From positions 2,634,501-2,698,500 of the forward strand of contig NZ_CP010978.1 of assembly GCF_000271665.2 (NCBI RefSeq): DNA of 64,000 nt. Reading direction: 5' to 3'. The notes under the pieces are model-generated. The model was not told where the DNA came from. It worked only from the letters and a program-made list of their open reading frames with translations, and did not search any database. Position numbers and translations under genes: made by a program. This stretch comes from Pelosinus fermentans JBW45. Its GTDB lineage: Bacteria; Bacillota; Negativicutes; DSM-13327. Of this stretch, positions 53,014 through 61,613 are shown piece after piece. How positions within the stretch are numbered: position 1 is the first letter of the stretch; the number at the start of each line of letters is the position of its first letter.

Positions 53014-53460
53014 CTAACTATTCTGGGTTTCAGCTGTTTTTGCCAGCTCATCCATATCATCAGTTGTATCCTTTTTACTGCCGTCTAACATATCTTGAAG
53101 CTTACTTAACACTTTAGGTACTAAATCTATTATTCTATCGTAAATTAGATTTCCCTCTACTGGCATAAAACGAACACCATGCACAGGCGAACACACTAAA
53201 AAACCTACTGGTTTGACACTCACACCTGCACCACTGCCGCCACCAAAAGCATAATTTTTTTGAGATTGACCCTGACCTATTTCATCAGGTTCACAATTGC
53301 CCCCGCCTGCCGCAAAGCCGAAGGAAACTCGAGAAATGGGCAGGATCACAGTACCATCAGGAGTTTCAACTGCATCTCCAACAATTGTATTCACATCTAC
53401 CATATCTTTAATACTTTCCATAGCAGTTTTCATTAAACCTTGAATTGGATGGTCAGACAC
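53014..53460 (-). CDS. ytfJ: GerW family sporulation protein (YtfJ)
   Basis: 148 residues. The family core runs from IVGDAVETPDGTVILPISRVSFGF near 26-50 through AAGGG, the Gly/Ser-rich GGGSGAGVSVKPVGFLV near 74-90 and VRFMPVEG. GerW (YtfJ) is a forespore protein required for germination in Bacillus. Starts at GTG (53460) with AGGGG upstream. Follows ytfI, as in Bacillus. Confidence 0.92.
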   Translation of the reverse strand: MSDHPIQGLMKTAMESIKDMVDVNTIVGDAVETPDGTVILPISRVSFGFAAGGGNCEPDEIGQGQSQKNYAFGGGSGAGVSVKPVGFLVCSPVHGVRFMPVEGNLIYDRIIDLVPKVLSKLQDMLDGSKKDTTDDMDELAKTAETQNS

Positions 53461-53477
53461 TTTCTATTTCCCCTTTA

Positions 53478-54128
53478 CTATTTAATATTATATATACTTC
53501 TGAATGCTTTTATAACATTGCCAAGTCTTATACTGAATATACATTGAAAGTCTATCTCAAATTGATTAGATCCAAAAATTGGCTTAACCTCAATATCTAA
53601 CGTCCCAATTGAAAAAATTCTTCTTTTTAATTGATTCATTAACAATGTCTTAAAAGCCCATAATAATCCGACTAGAGCACCTGTCAAAGCTGCATCTTCT
53701 GATCCAAACTTTGTTTTCCAATACAGTTTTTCACAAACTACCAATTTTAATAATTTTTCAATTATTTTACAATATTTTTTTGTATAATGATGAAACTTTT
53801 GAATGGTATGTTTTATTTTTCGAGGGTGTTTCTTAACTAGCTGATCAGTTTTTTTTATCATTTTTTCATCTCGAAGGGGATCGGTCTTTTCCTGACTGAC
53901 TGCAGTCCTTACGGTGGATTCCAACTTAAACTCACCTGATTTTTCTACAATTCTAACCATAGGAACTTGCATCGTATAGGAGATTAGCTTTTTTAATGCA
54001 TAAACATTTACTGCTACATAATCGTTCTCGTCATTTCGTTTATATGTTACTTCTATATAAATCTTGCTTAAAGAAATTAGAAGAACGATTATTAACGTTG
54101 CCACGATAAACGTTAATCCAAATTCCAT
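53478..54128 (-). CDS. ytfI: DUF2953 protein (YtfI)
   Basis: 216 residues from the ATG at 54128 (AGAGG upstream). An N-terminal membrane segment is followed by a Lys-rich middle and a DUF2953 C-terminus with GSEDAALTGALVGLLWAFKTLL near 142-163. In Bacillus ytfI sits directly before ytfJ, as here. Function unknown, likely sporulation. Confidence 0.85.
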   Translation of the reverse strand: MEFGLTFIVATLIIVLLISLSKIYIEVTYKRNDENDYVAVNVYALKKLISYTMQVPMVRIVEKSGEFKLESTVRTAVSQEKTDPLRDEKMIKKTDQLVKKHPRKIKHTIQKFHHYTKKYCKIIEKLLKLVVCEKLYWKTKFGSEDAALTGALVGLLWAFKTLLMNQLKRRIFSIGTLDIEVKPIFGSNQFEIDFQCIFSIRLGNVIKAFRSIYNIK

Positions 54129-54200
54129 AGTACTGCCTCTTTTTATCATTTATTTCTCTTACTATATTTTATTGTTAGCCTAATGATCTCAATCTATGCA

Positions 54201-54223
54201 AAAAAAAGCAGCCCTAAGGCTGC
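54201..54223 (-). terminator. Intrinsic terminator after scpB
   Basis: 6-bp GC-rich stem (54208-54213 with 54218-54223), loop of 4, followed by a run of T on the minus strand. Confidence 0.85.
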
Positions 54224-54226
54224 ATA

Positions 54227-54742
54227 TTATGGTAGAAGTTCAGCTAAAGGAGGTAAGTCCTGCAGACCATTCAGACCAAAACATTTCAAGAAATTTTCAG
54301 TTGTTCCATACAAAATCGGTCGTCCAATCGTCTCTTTTCGTCCAATTTCCTTAATCATTTGTCGCTCATTTAGTGTAGCAAGAACCCGATCAATTTTCAC
54401 ACCACGAATATTTTCAATTTCAATCTTTGTAATTGGCTGCTTAAAAGCAATAATCGATAATGTTTCCATGGCGGCAGCAGACAATTTATTATCCTGAACT
54501 TGTCCTAATTTTTCTAAAGTTGTTGATAATTCAGGTTTAGTACATAACTGATAACCAGCAGCAACTTTTATAATCGTCAGTCCCCGATGCTCTTCAGCCA
54601 TATCCTGGATCAGTTCCTCTATTAATGATAGAATATGCTCTTCAGGTATCTCAAGGATTTGAGCTATTTTATGTATCGTAATAGGGTCACCGCTAACAAA
54701 AAGTAAAGCTTCTATATGTTTCTTATACTTTAAATAAAACAT
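54227..54742 (-). CDS. scpB: Segregation and condensation protein B
   Basis: About 171 residues. Winged-helix protein that binds ScpA in the SMC condensin complex. IEALLFVSGDPI near 8, the LSAAAMETLSIIAFKQPITKIEIENIRG stretch near 86 and GRPILYGTTENFL near 140 are signatures. A GTG at 54754 overlapping the scpA stop is an alternative start; I prefer the ATG at 54742. Confidence 0.94.
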   Translation of the reverse strand: MFYLKYKKHIEALLFVSGDPITIHKIAQILEIPEEHILSLIEELIQDMAEEHRGLTIIKVAAGYQLCTKPELSTTLEKLGQVQDNKLSAAAMETLSIIAFKQPITKIEIENIRGVKIDRVLATLNERQMIKEIGRKETIGRPILYGTTENFLKCFGLNGLQDLPPLAELLP

Positions 54743-54750
54743 TTTGCTAT

Positions 54751-55458
54751 TCACTCTTTCAATGTAATGTAAATCGTCGAAAACCGTCCTTGCTGGGAAA
54801 TGAGCACTCTTTGCAATTTTACCAATTCTAATAACGCTAAGAAAGCTGCTATTACTTCAGATTTGGTACCCTTGCGAATTAACGTCTGATGAAACTCAAT
54901 TGTACCTTTATATTTATATAATAGATGAATAATATCATACATCTTATCTTGGATACTAAATTCTTCACGAGACACTAATTCGTAATCATCAATACTACTT
55001 TCCCATACGGCTGCAAAAGCTACCACTAAATCATTAATATTTAATCCCGATGGCAACGGAATCTTTACAGGAAATTCTTCTGGCAAACGAGTAAAAAAAT
55101 GTTCTCTTTGCTTTAGCATCTCTTCCATTACTACCGACATATCCTTAAATTTTCGATACTCTAACAGTCTGTCAACCAATTCCTGGCGAGGATCTTCTTC
55201 CTCCGTTAATTCTACAATTTGCGAAGGACGCGGCAACAACATACGGGACTTTATCTGCAATAAAGTTGCTGCCATGAGTAAGAAGCCACTGGCAATATCA
55301 ATGTTAAACTCCTCTAATGCTTTAAGATAGGTTATGTATTGTTCTGTTACCACTGCAATCGGTATATCATAAATATCAATTTGATTTTTTTCAATTAGGT
55401 GCATTAATAAATCCATAGGACCTTCAAAAATTTCTAGTTTAATTTTATAATCTGGCAT
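54751..55458 (-). CDS. scpA: Segregation and condensation protein A
   Basis: 235 residues, kleisin subunit of the SMC complex. KLEIFEGPMDLLMHLIEKNQIDIYDIPIA near 6-34, the LLMAATLLQIKSRMLLP segment near 60-76 and a C-terminal winged helix with VIAAFLALLELVKL. It starts close after trpS and overlaps the upstream region of scpB. Confidence 0.95.
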   Translation of the reverse strand: MPDYKIKLEIFEGPMDLLMHLIEKNQIDIYDIPIAVVTEQYITYLKALEEFNIDIASGFLLMAATLLQIKSRMLLPRPSQIVELTEEEDPRQELVDRLLEYRKFKDMSVVMEEMLKQREHFFTRLPEEFPVKIPLPSGLNINDLVVAFAAVWESSIDDYELVSREEFSIQDKMYDIIHLLYKYKGTIEFHQTLIRKGTKSEVIAAFLALLELVKLQRVLISQQGRFSTIYITLKE

Positions 55459-55460
55459 AG

Positions 55461-56450
55461 CTAAGCAAGATTCATAGCTTGGCGAACTTCGTCCATTGTC
55501 TTGGCAGCAACGGTTCTTGCTCTTTCACCACCAAACACTAAAATTTCTTTAACCCGCCCTGGATTTTTTTCCAGTTCCTGACGACGCACATGTATATCAG
55601 CTAAGCTATTAACCATTTTTTCTGCTAAACATTTCTTGCAATCGACGCAGCCAATCGTTGCCTGACGACAGGACTGAGCAATTTCATTAGATTGTTCTGC
55701 ATTAAAAGTTTTATGAAATGTATACACTGTGCATACATCAGGATTACCTAAATCTGTGCGCTTTACCCGATTTGGGTCTGTTATCATTAGACGAATTCTG
55801 GCTCGAAGTTCATCTGGACTCGCAGCAAAGGGAATTTCATTCCCATAGGATTTGCTCATCTTTCTGCCATCAATACCAGGTAATATAGCAGATTTACTTA
55901 AACTTGGTTTTGGTTCAGGAAATATAGGTTGATATAAGTTATTAAACCTTCTTACAATTTCCCGTGATAATTCTAAATGTGGAAGTTGATCTTCTCCTAC
56001 AGGAATGGTGTCAGCTTTATATAAAATAATATCAGCTGTCATTAACTCTGGATATCCTAAAAAACCATAGGTGTTAATATCCTTGCCTTGAATTCCTAAT
56101 TGTTGCAATTTATCTTTATAAGTTGGTACACGTTCTAACCAAGATAATGGAGTCATCATTGATAATAATAAATGTAACTCTGCATGTTCTTTTACATGAG
56201 ATTGTACAAAAATAACATTCCTTTCGGGATCTAAACCAGCACTTAACCAATCTAAGGCCATTTCATGAATGCGTTCGGGTATTTTGCTAGTATCTTCATA
56301 AGAAGATGTAAGTGCATGCCAATCTACTATACTAAAAAAGCATTCATATTCATGCTGTAATTTTACCCAATTTTCCAAAGCTCCCATATAATTTCCTAAA
56401 TGAAATTTACCTGATGGCTGCATGCCGCTAAAAATTCGTCCTTTGGTCAT
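55461..56450 (-). CDS. trpS: Tryptophanyl-tRNA synthetase
   Basis: 329 residues, class I synthetase. SGMQPSGKFHLGNYMGAL (residues 8-25) holds the HIGH-like HLGN and DGRKMSKSYGNEI near 195 the KMSKS motif. AGGAGG precedes the ATG. It is third from the left in an operon S2P-trpS-scpA-scpB. No T-box leader is visible upstream. Confidence 0.96.
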   Translation of the reverse strand: MTKGRIFSGMQPSGKFHLGNYMGALENWVKLQHEYECFFSIVDWHALTSSYEDTSKIPERIHEMALDWLSAGLDPERNVIFVQSHVKEHAELHLLLSMMTPLSWLERVPTYKDKLQQLGIQGKDINTYGFLGYPELMTADIILYKADTIPVGEDQLPHLELSREIVRRFNNLYQPIFPEPKPSLSKSAILPGIDGRKMSKSYGNEIPFAASPDELRARIRLMITDPNRVKRTDLGNPDVCTVYTFHKTFNAEQSNEIAQSCRQATIGCVDCKKCLAEKMVNSLADIHVRRQELEKNPGRVKEILVFGGERARTVAAKTMDEVRQAMNLA

Positions 56451-56468
56451 TTTTAAATTTCCTCCTGA

Positions 56469-57089
56469 TTAAAGAATTATCTTCACGATTTGATTAATAA
56501 AAAAACTAATAGCATTATAAAAAGGTGTTATAAAAACATGAATTACATTAAAATAAACTAATGCCAATAAAATAAATGGTGCATACGGTTCAATTTTTTC
56601 TAACATATATGCTTGACGTGCTGGCAATATATTCATCAAAACCTTTGAACCATCCAAAGGAGGCAATGGAATCATATTAAATACTGCAAAGATTATATTG
56701 TAGCTATATGTGAAGTTTAACACCATAGCTAATCCAGTGGATAACAGCTGCATCTTAGCTAAAATAGCATAAAGAATCGCAGCCATCAAAGCCATAATTA
56801 CATTTGAAACTGGTCCTGCTATAGCAACTAAGAGGGTTCCCTTTCGCCAATTATCAAAATTGTTAGGATTAATTGGTACAGGCTTCGCCCAACCAAACTT
56901 AAACAACCATAACATAATTAGCCCAAAAGGATCAAGATGAGAAATTGGATTTAATGTTAATCGTCCCATCATTTTAGGAGTATTATCTCCCATCCAAACC
57001 GCCACTCTGGCATGAGCATATTCATGTATGGTTAATGCAATAAGCAATGCCGGAATTCTAAATATCATATTTTCATCAAAACCAAACAC
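56469..57089 (-). CDS. Site-2 protease family membrane metalloprotease (M50)
   Basis: 206 residues, four to six hydrophobic segments. The zinc motif HEYAH is at residues 22-26 and NPISHLDPFG near 47 gives the third ligand region; the second half has FNMIPLPPLDGSKVL near 136. This YwhC/YdbC-type branch has unknown substrates. Starts at GTG (57089) with AAGGAGG upstream. Confidence 0.88.
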   Translation of the reverse strand: MFGFDENMIFRIPALLIALTIHEYAHARVAVWMGDNTPKMMGRLTLNPISHLDPFGLIMLWLFKFGWAKPVPINPNNFDNWRKGTLLVAIAGPVSNVIMALMAAILYAILAKMQLLSTGLAMVLNFTYSYNIIFAVFNMIPLPPLDGSKVLMNILPARQAYMLEKIEPYAPFILLALVYFNVIHVFITPFYNAISFFINQIVKIIL

Positions 57090-57144
57090 TAGTGTTCCTC
57101 CTTAAGCTAATATCATTGACCGTAAAACAGCAAATTGTAACCTC

Positions 57145-57173
57145 ATTATACTAGAAAATTTTAGCTAAAGCAA
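57145..57173 (-). promoter_or_regulatory. Sigma-A promoter for the S2P-trpS-scpAB operon
   Basis: TTGCTT (57168-57173) and a perfect TATAAT (57145-57150) on the minus strand with a 17-base spacer, about 55 bases upstream of the GTG start. Confidence 0.6.
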
Positions 57174-57317
57174 AATATTAACCAAATGAAGAAGTTTTAA
57201 CTAGATTATACTTAAGTTTCTCACGATATTGCATTAGATATGAAGTGTTGTTTTATTATATTTCTAGAATAAATAAGATGCTACTAGCAGATGCTATTAT
57301 CAAAAGGAGGAGCTACA

Positions 57318-58061
57318 TTGACATATTCCAATTATTCAACTTTAAAGTTAGTTACTGTTATTAGCCTTACCTTATTAGTAAGTGGTTGCAACATGTTTAC
57401 TCCACTAAAGAAACCTGAAATAGGACCTGCTGGCAGCCCTGTGGAAACAAAACCAAATCCACCTATCAGTCAACGATTCGAATCGCCTCCTAAAGAGCTC
57501 TATGATTTAGAAGCTACTGCTGGTGTCATTTTTCAAGGAATAAATAAAAAAGACTGGGTACAAGCAGAGCGTGGTATTGCTACATTGCAAACCCTATGGC
57601 CGCAAATTAAAGATTTAGCTGGCAATAAAAAAGGAATTAAAGATGCCGATGAGGCGCTCACAACATTAGAAACAGATATCAATAAACAAAGCAGTAGTGC
57701 TTCTTATGAAAGTCTTATTAAATTTATGGCAAGTGTTAGCGATGTAGGAAAATCATATAAATTATCTCCGTTATCGGATATTGTCGCAATTGGCAACACC
57801 GTTCGAAATGTTAGCTTCTATGTTCAAGAAAAAGATTGGGATAAAGCAAAAGCAAAAATGAAAGAGTTAGAAGGAGCTTGGGGGCAGGCTAAACCGAGCA
57901 TGGAAAAAGTCGGTATACTTGCTGAAATAACAAAAACCCATTCGGCTGTCAAACAATTGAAGGATGCTGTTGAAGCAGAAAATAAAGGAGCAGTCGAAGA
58001 GCAAATAGCCAATATTAATGAGAGTATGGGAATCATAAGAGAGTACTACCATGGTAAATAA
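57318..58061 (+). CDS. Lipoprotein of unknown function
   Basis: 247 residues from a TTG at 57318 (AAGGAGG 7 bases upstream). A signal peptide ends in the lipobox LLVSGC near residue 23, so it is lipid-anchored outside the cytoplasmic membrane. A Pro-rich linker follows, then two similar helical repeats, each with a K-DW segment (NKKDWVQAERGIATLQTLWPQ near 77 and EKDWDKAKAKMKELEGAWGQ near 175). I do not recognise the family. It is a plus-strand gene divergent from the S2P operon and convergent with spoVAF. Confidence 0.75.
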   Translation: MTYSNYSTLKLVTVISLTLLVSGCNMFTPLKKPEIGPAGSPVETKPNPPISQRFESPPKELYDLEATAGVIFQGINKKDWVQAERGIATLQTLWPQIKDLAGNKKGIKDADEALTTLETDINKQSSSASYESLIKFMASVSDVGKSYKLSPLSDIVAIGNTVRNVSFYVQEKDWDKAKAKMKELEGAWGQAKPSMEKVGILAEITKTHSAVKQLKDAVEAENKGAVEEQIANINESMGIIREYYHGK

Positions 58062-58098
58062 TAAATCCTCGCATCTGCGAGGATTTATTATTTACCAT
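58051..58098. terminator. Bidirectional terminator encoding both convergent gene ends
   Basis: Perfect 23-bp arms 58051-58073 and 58076-58098 around a 2-base centre. Both flanking ORFs end inside it with the same last codons (GGT AAA TAA), one per arm. Confidence 0.9.
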
Positions 58099-59581
58099 TC
58101 TTATTTTCTTCACCTTCATTGTCTAAACGATCTTTATCTTGCGGTTTTAATGCAGCAGGACGTAATATTTTGCTCGGTAACGGCAAACGTAATAATACGT
58201 CTTTCATACCTCCAAGATTAAAGGGTAATAGAGGCCACAAATAAGGAATACCAAAAGATTTTGTAGTAGCGATAACAATGAAAATACCAAGTAAGCCAAC
58301 TAATAAGCCTGGCAATTTAAAAAAGATAACTAATATTAATAATATCGCTCGGAAGAATCGTATTGCCATAGCAAATTCTATACTTGGTGTAGCAAAAGCG
58401 CCAACAGCTGCTACTGCAGTGTAAAAGATGATTTCATTACCGAATAGCCCTACTTTAGTAGCAAACTCACCTATCATAAAAGCACCTATAAAACCAAGAG
58501 CCGTAGACTGGGCCGATGGTACATGTACAGTAGCCATACGCACCAATTCTACCCCTAGCTCTGCTAGAATGAACTGAAATCCAAGAGGAATAATTCCTGG
58601 ATCTCGGGGACCAAGAAAGGCCAAAGATTCAGGCAGCAAATGACGTTGTAATACCAATGCCAACCATAATGGCGGCAACAATAAGGATAAAAAAACTCCT
58701 AATAATCGTACCATACGAAGGTAGGAACCAACAACAACATGTTGATGAAATTCTTCGACGTGTTGTACATGATGCCAGAATGTGGTAGGTAAAATCATAA
58801 TATTAGGTGAAGTGTCAATCACTAAGCAGACATGACCTTCTAATAAATGAACAGCTGCTACATCTGGACGCTCTGTATAACGCACCTTAGGTAAAGGATT
58901 CCATTTACTTCCACCTACGATAAATTCTTCGATTGCTTTTTCTGCCATGGGTATGCCATCAATATTAATGTTATTTAGCCGTTCTTTCACGATATCAACT
59001 AATTTAGGATCCGTTACGTCTTTAATATATGCGACTGCAATATCACCTTGTGAGCGAGTTCCTATTTTAACAATTTCAAACCGCAACTGTGGATCACGAA
59101 GACGTCTTCTAATTAAAGCCGTGTTAAAAACTAATGTTTCAACGAAAGAATCTCTCGAACCCCTCGTCACTTTTTCAATTGTAGATTCACTAGGCATTCT
59201 AGCTGGATATGATCGAGCATCAATAATGATTAGTTCTTCTTCGCCATCTACTAAGAACAATAATTCACCTGATAACAAGCTCGTAACTGCGTCATTCATA
59301 TTGCCCATTAACTTTACCTGTGAATGAGTAACTCTAGTATAAAATAGCTTCTGCAGCGTATTAATTGTTAACTCATCAGGATGTAGGGTAAGCATATCCT
59401 GAATAACATTAGTAAGGAGTATATCATTCGTCATTGCATTAATGGAAAAAGATGCTGCTCGTTTGCGACCTATTTTATATTCACGAAAAATAATATCAAA
59501 ACTTTCTCCTACTCCTAAAAAATCTTTTAGATAATTAATATTATGATCGATATCTTTCTCAATTTTCTTTTGTTCTTCCAT
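58088..59581 (-). CDS. spoVAF: GerA-type spore germination protein, SpoVAF-like
   Basis: 497 residues from the ATG at 59581 (GGAG 11 bases upstream). An N-terminal cytoplasmic GerA domain (about 1-270; VDGEEELIIIDARSYPAR near 110, SQGDIAVAYIKDVTDPKLV near 180) is followed by five or so membrane segments (270-465). The family includes GerAA and SpoVAF; being last in the spoVA operon makes SpoVAF the best name. It overlaps spoVAEA by 23 bases. Confidence 0.9.
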   Translation of the reverse strand: MEEQKKIEKDIDHNINYLKDFLGVGESFDIIFREYKIGRKRAASFSINAMTNDILLTNVIQDMLTLHPDELTINTLQKLFYTRVTHSQVKLMGNMNDAVTSLLSGELLFLVDGEEELIIIDARSYPARMPSESTIEKVTRGSRDSFVETLVFNTALIRRRLRDPQLRFEIVKIGTRSQGDIAVAYIKDVTDPKLVDIVKERLNNINIDGIPMAEKAIEEFIVGGSKWNPLPKVRYTERPDVAAVHLLEGHVCLVIDTSPNIMILPTTFWHHVQHVEEFHQHVVVGSYLRMVRLLGVFLSLLLPPLWLALVLQRHLLPESLAFLGPRDPGIIPLGFQFILAELGVELVRMATVHVPSAQSTALGFIGAFMIGEFATKVGLFGNEIIFYTAVAAVGAFATPSIEFAMAIRFFRAILLILVIFFKLPGLLVGLLGIFIVIATTKSFGIPYLWPLLPFNLGGMKDVLLRLPLPSKILRPAALKPQDKDRLDNEGEENKNGK

Positions 59582-60155
59582 ATTCAATACCACTCCGTTT
59601 TAATATCTCTTCAATTGCTTTACGTGTAATAGGCGCACCCCGCCCAATATCATCCGCTCTGTCCATCTTGCCAATATCTCCCACGCCGACAATAAAAGGT
59701 ATGTCTACATAATTTAGTACATCTACGGTATCGCCAGTAATAATAGATTTTTTTTCATGTGTCTTCTTGCAAACACCGTTTTTATCGACCGAATGATTTA
59801 CGATATCACCACTACTGGTTATGCACTCATCAGCTGCAATTCCAACTATACCCGTAGTATTCGATGCAACAGCGACTGCACCTAATACTTCAATATCAGG
59901 GTGGGAAGCAACATATTCCATTGCAACTTCTCCGTTACCTTTATGACGACTTCCCCGGTCATCGAACATAACAAGTACGGGATCATGATGAACTGTTTTT
60001 AGCAATTTTACGATTTCTTTTCCACTAATTGGAGTGGGATTACCGCCTGATGCTGATATACAACGAAGACCTAAGGATATAGCAATATCCTCCACTACAT
60101 GTTGTGCAACTCTATCGCCATCTGTAACTAAGATTACTCGTATTTTTTCGGACAA
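59559..60155 (-). CDS. spoVAEA: Stage V sporulation protein AE, SpoVAEA-type cytosolic subunit
   Basis: 198 residues from a TTG at 60155, 8 bases after GAGG; a GTG at 60164 lies within that site. VILVTDGDRVAQHVVEDIA near 7, ISASGGNPTP near 37, MFDDRGSRHKGNGE near 63 and GDIGKMDRADDIGRGAP near 165 are typical. The soluble SpoVAEA family travels with spoVAF; the pair is linked to dipicolinic acid release in Bacillus. Confidence 0.9.
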   Translation of the reverse strand: MSEKIRVILVTDGDRVAQHVVEDIAISLGLRCISASGGNPTPISGKEIVKLLKTVHHDPVLVMFDDRGSRHKGNGEVAMEYVASHPDIEVLGAVAVASNTTGIVGIAADECITSSGDIVNHSVDKNGVCKKTHEKKSIITGDTVDVLNYVDIPFIVGVGDIGKMDRADDIGRGAPITRKAIEEILKRSGIEYGRTKEN

Positions 60156-60165
60156 TATTTTCACC

Positions 60166-60822
60166 TCATGATTTTTTTTTAGTTTCTTTACTTAATAAAT
60201 GGCTAATATTCGTCGCCACTTTTTCACTTTTACTAATGACTTCTTTAAGTTTTTGCAAACTAGTTTCTAGTTCGTTAGCCAATTCGTATTGTGTTTGGGC
60301 TAAGACCTGACTAACAGTCTGAACAGCCATAGAATCCTGTTGCTGCTGTTTCATATCGGATTTTTTAGTGTCATCAGTTTGTGGATTTGAAGAATTGTCC
60401 TCACTATTGCTCTTGCCTTGCAGCATTGCACTTACCAAGGTTTTTAACTCTTGTAATAACTCCTTATCCCCTTGTTCGGTGCTGCCACTTTGTAACAGTT
60501 GTTCAGATAGTTTTGCTTGAAGAAGTTTTTTACTTAAAGAGCCATCAGTATTCTTTCCAGCATCAGAAGAAGTATTTTTTTTACTATCATCATTTGAACT
60601 TTTCATTTCCTCTAAATTACTATTAAGCTTTTCTAATAGGGAAATAATTTCTTTATCATTACCACTATCCGCTTTAGTTTGAGCTTGGATAAATCCTTGA
60701 GCCATATCTGCAATTAAGTTATTTGTATCACCATTATTCTTATAGTCGTTATCATCTTTTATTGGTCGTTCCTCAATTGTTCTTCCATAATGCATAGAAC
60801 GTCGTGCAGTTCTTCTCTCCAT
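60166..60822 (-). CDS. Unrecognised hydrophilic, helical protein in the spoVA operon
   Basis: 218 residues from the ATG at 60822 (GAGGTG 6 bases upstream). Rich in Gln, Ser, Asp and Lys, no membrane segment, predicted coiled or disordered, with a basic N-terminus (MERRTARRSMHYG) and helical segments such as SKKLLQAKLSEQLLQSGS. Low complexity in the middle (QQQQ). No family recognised. It is 10 bases from spoVAEA and 11 from the next membrane protein gene, so it is co-expressed with spoVA. Confidence 0.75.
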   Translation of the reverse strand: MERRTARRSMHYGRTIEERPIKDDNDYKNNGDTNNLIADMAQGFIQAQTKADSGNDKEIISLLEKLNSNLEEMKSSNDDSKKNTSSDAGKNTDGSLSKKLLQAKLSEQLLQSGSTEQGDKELLQELKTLVSAMLQGKSNSEDNSSNPQTDDTKKSDMKQQQQDSMAVQTVSQVLAQTQYELANELETSLQKLKEVISKSEKVATNISHLLSKETKKKS

Positions 60823-60832
60823 CTTTTTCACC

Positions 60833-61225
60833 TCACACAAAAATCTTCCATAGACTAATTAAACATGCTAAAACAAATAAACGAAAATTAACTACTGCAA
60901 AAGGATACTTAAGAGCACTCAGCGGATTCAACAAGCGAGATGTAGGTTCAAAAGCAATACCTCCTGCAAGGTAACTTGCAATGTAATTAGCTAAAGATCC
61001 GCTAAATAGTAATAAAGTTCCTATCAGACTTGTATTATAATTACTAACTGCAATTGTCCCAAAAGCACCAGCTGCTACAATGGTATCAATTTGTCCATTA
61101 AAAAGAACTGCCATTACAATCTCCCCTAGTTCATGCAAGCTAATCGCAAGTAAAACATAATGGGGGTAACGTATGCCAATTAGACAAATTGTGGCGATTA
61201 TACCAATAAAATCGATAATTAACAT
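60833..61225 (-). CDS. Unrecognised small membrane protein in the spoVA operon
   Basis: 130 residues, four hydrophobic segments. A polar ISLHELGEIVMAVLFNGQ stretch near 27-44 resembles the metal-binding helix of M50 proteases but the second His is a Glu. It does not resemble SpoVAA or SpoVAB as I know them. Its ATG overlaps the spoVAE stop as TGATG, so it is translationally coupled to SpoVAE. Confidence 0.75.
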   Translation of the reverse strand: MLIIDFIGIIATICLIGIRYPHYVLLAISLHELGEIVMAVLFNGQIDTIVAAGAFGTIAVSNYNTSLIGTLLLFSGSLANYIASYLAGGIAFEPTSRLLNPLSALKYPFAVVNFRLFVLACLISLWKIFV

Positions 61226-61581
61226 CAGCCACCCTTGCCTTTAGGATTAAATAATACTGACATGAAGAAGCCAAAGACTACGGCAGCCATGATTCCAGTT
61301 GCTGTTGCTTTTAAAGCACCACTAAAAATTCCTAGAAAGCCAAAGCTATTAATATCTTCAATTGTTCCTGCTACCAAAGCATGACCAAAGCCTAATAAAG
61401 GAACTGTTGCACCAGCACCTGCAATATCTACTAAAGGCTGATATAAACCTACACCGCTTAGTATTCCCCCTAATACCACAAATAAAACTAAAACATGAGC
61501 AGGTGTTAAGGGAGTTAAATCCATTAGTAATTGTCCAATCACACATAAACCTCCTCCCACAACAAATACCATTATATACAA
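61225..61581 (-). CDS. spoVAE: Stage V sporulation protein AE
   Basis: 118 residues from a TTG at 61581, behind AAGGAGGGG; the ORF to 61650 is too long for the family. SpoVAE is a membrane channel subunit for Ca-dipicolinate. VGGGLCVIGQLLMDLTPLTPAHVL near 7-30 and YQPLVDIAGAGATVPLLGFGHAL near 48-70 are signatures. Between spoVAD and an unknown membrane protein. Confidence 0.93.
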   Translation of the reverse strand: MYIMVFVVGGGLCVIGQLLMDLTPLTPAHVLVLFVVLGGILSGVGLYQPLVDIAGAGATVPLLGFGHALVAGTIEDINSFGFLGIFSGALKATATGIMAAVVFGFFMSVLFNPKGKGG

Positions 61582-61613
61582 AGACGTGATAAACCCCTCC
61601 TTTTTATAAATGT

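Noticed and set aside
57090-57290. T-box leader for the trpS operon
   Set aside because: No T-box consensus or terminator/antiterminator pair; only a plain promoter is visible.
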